Source: Bacteroidota bacterium (GTDB taxonomy: Bacteria; Bacteroidota; Bacteroidia; Flavobacteriales_F; PHOS-HE28). Taken from it: a stretch of 6,221 nt of DNA. The DNA is taken from contig JAEYWT010000340.1 in the NCBI GenBank assembly GCA_023428865.1, forward strand, positions 1-6,221, given 5' to 3'. The notes beneath the pieces were generated by a model. It had not been told where the DNA came from and did no database searches. It was given only the letters and a program-made list of their open reading frames with translations. The position numbers and the translations under genes are program-made. The number at the start of each line of letters is the position of its first letter. Positions within the stretch are counted from its first letter, which is position 1. Of this stretch, positions 5,219 through 6,221 are shown in pieces.

Positions 5219-6221
5219 TTGATCCGTAGGTTACTTATATCCGGTGCTGGCCTTGTTACACACCTGCTGTGTGGCGTGGTGCTGGCGCAATGCACGGCTT
5301 CCATCAACCCGGGCCCAAGTACCGTATGTGGTGGACAGGCCTTGAACTTGACCGGCTCTGGCACCGGTGCTGCACCGCTTTCCTTTAGTTGGACAGGATC
5401 ACCGCACCTCAGCAGTACGAACACGGCGAATACGACATTCAACTATCCCGTGCCGGTCAATACTGTCCAGGTGGTGAACCTTACCTTGACGGTAACCGCC
5501 TCGGATGGCTGCACGAATTCGGCTTCGATAGCGGTTACGGTGAACCCGACGGCCAATGCGCTGATGACGGCGAATAGTCCAAGTGTCGTCTTCGATGGTG
5601 CTACCACCTTCTTCAGGTGCGTGCCCGTTACCAACCCGAACTTCCTCTTCGACTTCACCGGAGATGCCACACCGGGAAGTACCCATACGATCGATTGGGG
5701 TGATGGGTCTCCTGTTTTCACTGCAAGCGGCAACTCCTGGCCACAACAAGCGCATACGTTCAGTTCGGGGATCACCGATATCACGTACACCATCACCCAG
5801 CCGAATGGCTGTAACAGCACGCGTACCTACAGTGTATTCCTCGGTGCCAATCCATCGGGCGGAGTGCTCAATCCCGGGAATACGGAAGGCTGTGGTCCTA
5901 TCAACCTGAATTTTCCGTTGGAAGGGTGGGAGCTGAATACACCGGGTACCATTTACACTGTAACGGTGAATGATGGGTCTTCACCGGTCACATACAGTCA
6001 TCCGCCACCTGAGTTTTATCCGCACACGTTCAATGTGGGGTCCTGTGGTACCACGAGTACGGATGGTACGAACACCTTCCCGAACAGCTATTTCGTTAAT
6101 GTGCTCATCGCCAATCCATGTGGCCAGACCGGTGGTAGTGTTGTCCCGATCAAAGTGAGCCTTCCGGCTTCGTCTGGGTTCTCCATAGCGCCCAACGATT
6201 CGGCATGCGTAAACACGACGG
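5219..6221 (+). CDS. Secreted PKD/Ig-like repeat protein, N-terminal part (runs off the window)
   Basis: The frame is open from 5219 to the window end, giving 334 residues without a stop. Residues 1-24 form a signal peptide: a basic IRR start, a hydrophobic core, and a VLA-Q site for signal peptidase I. An Ig-like domain follows (about 27-112; PSTVCGG, FSWTG, LTVTASDGC). A PKD domain comes next (about 120-210), with the hallmark IDWGDGSPVF at 158-167 and a closing TYTITQPNGCNSTRTYSV. A second, divergent PKD-like unit (about 215-315) has VTVNDGSSPVTY and YPHTFNVGSCG. A new unit begins at about 320. The frame has no ATG after the upstream stop at 5099-5101; the TTG at 5219 is chosen because the signal peptide starts exactly there. 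TTG at 5147 is also possible. In Bacteroidota such proteins are usually long surface proteins ending in a T9SS sorting domain, but the C-terminus is not visible here. Confidence 0.82.
   Translation, partial: MIRRLLISGAGLVTHLLCGVVLAQCTASINPGPSTVCGGQALNLTGSGTGAAPLSFSWTGSPHLSSTNTANTTFNYPVPVNTVQVVNLTLTVTASDGCTNSASIAVTVNPTANALMTANSPSVVFDGATTFFRCVPVTNPNFLFDFTGDATPGSTHTIDWGDGSPVFTASGNSWPQQAHTFSSGITDITYTITQPNGCNSTRTYSVFLGANPSGGVLNPGNTEGCGPINLNFPLEGWELNTPGTIYTVTVNDGSSPVTYSHPPPEFYPHTFNVGSCGTTSTDGTNTFPNSYFVNVLIANPCGQTGGSVVPIKVSLPASSGFSIAPNDSACVNTT

Noticed and set aside
5284..5295. Possible lipoprotein lipobox (LAQC) at the start of the PKD protein
   Set aside because: The residue before Cys is Gln, where lipoprotein signal peptidase expects Gly, Ala or Ser. 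The VLA-Q site fits ordinary signal peptidase I better.

Overview
The window looks like chromosomal DNA from a moderately GC-rich member of the Bacteroidota, probably the Flavobacteriales or a relative. The evidence is a secreted protein with a C-terminal type IX secretion (T9SS) type A sorting domain, a TonB of the Bacteroidota type (cytoplasmic motif of the form DLVFAGRN-x-x-YGAY before the membrane anchor), a PKD-domain secreted protein, and the absence of convincing Shine-Dalgarno sequences before the starts. I recognise no mobile element, CRISPR array, tRNA or rRNA.

Layout: (1) Positions 1-88 are a perfect palindrome without mismatches. Its core looks like a strong transcription terminator, and its outer part includes the last codons of the gene that follows. 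(2) 78-1715, minus strand: a secreted, T9SS-sorted protein with two similar N-terminal modules, a GEVED domain and the sorting domain. (3) 1716-1881: a divergent promoter region. (4) 1882-3414, plus: histidine ammonia-lyase (HutH), with every catalytic residue I could check in place. (5) 3451-4122, plus: a small alpha/beta hydrolase close behind hutH and probably co-transcribed with it. (6) 4134-4994, minus, convergent with the hydrolase with only 11 bp between the stop codons: a TonB energy transducer with an unexpected additional hydrophobic N-terminal segment. (7) 4995-5218: a second divergent intergenic region. (8) 5219 to the window end, plus: the N-terminal 334 residues of a secreted PKD/Ig-like repeat protein that seems to start at TTG and runs off the window.

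The genes do not form one pathway. hutH commits histidine to degradation by releasing ammonia and urocanate; no other hut gene is visible. The T9SS cargo protein and the PKD protein are probably cell-surface or secreted products, and TonB would power outer-membrane uptake. I see no clearly new multi-gene system. The observations most worth a second look are the 88-bp perfect palindrome at the window edge (natural structure or assembly fold-back), the extra membrane segment of TonB, and the TTG start of the PKD protein.
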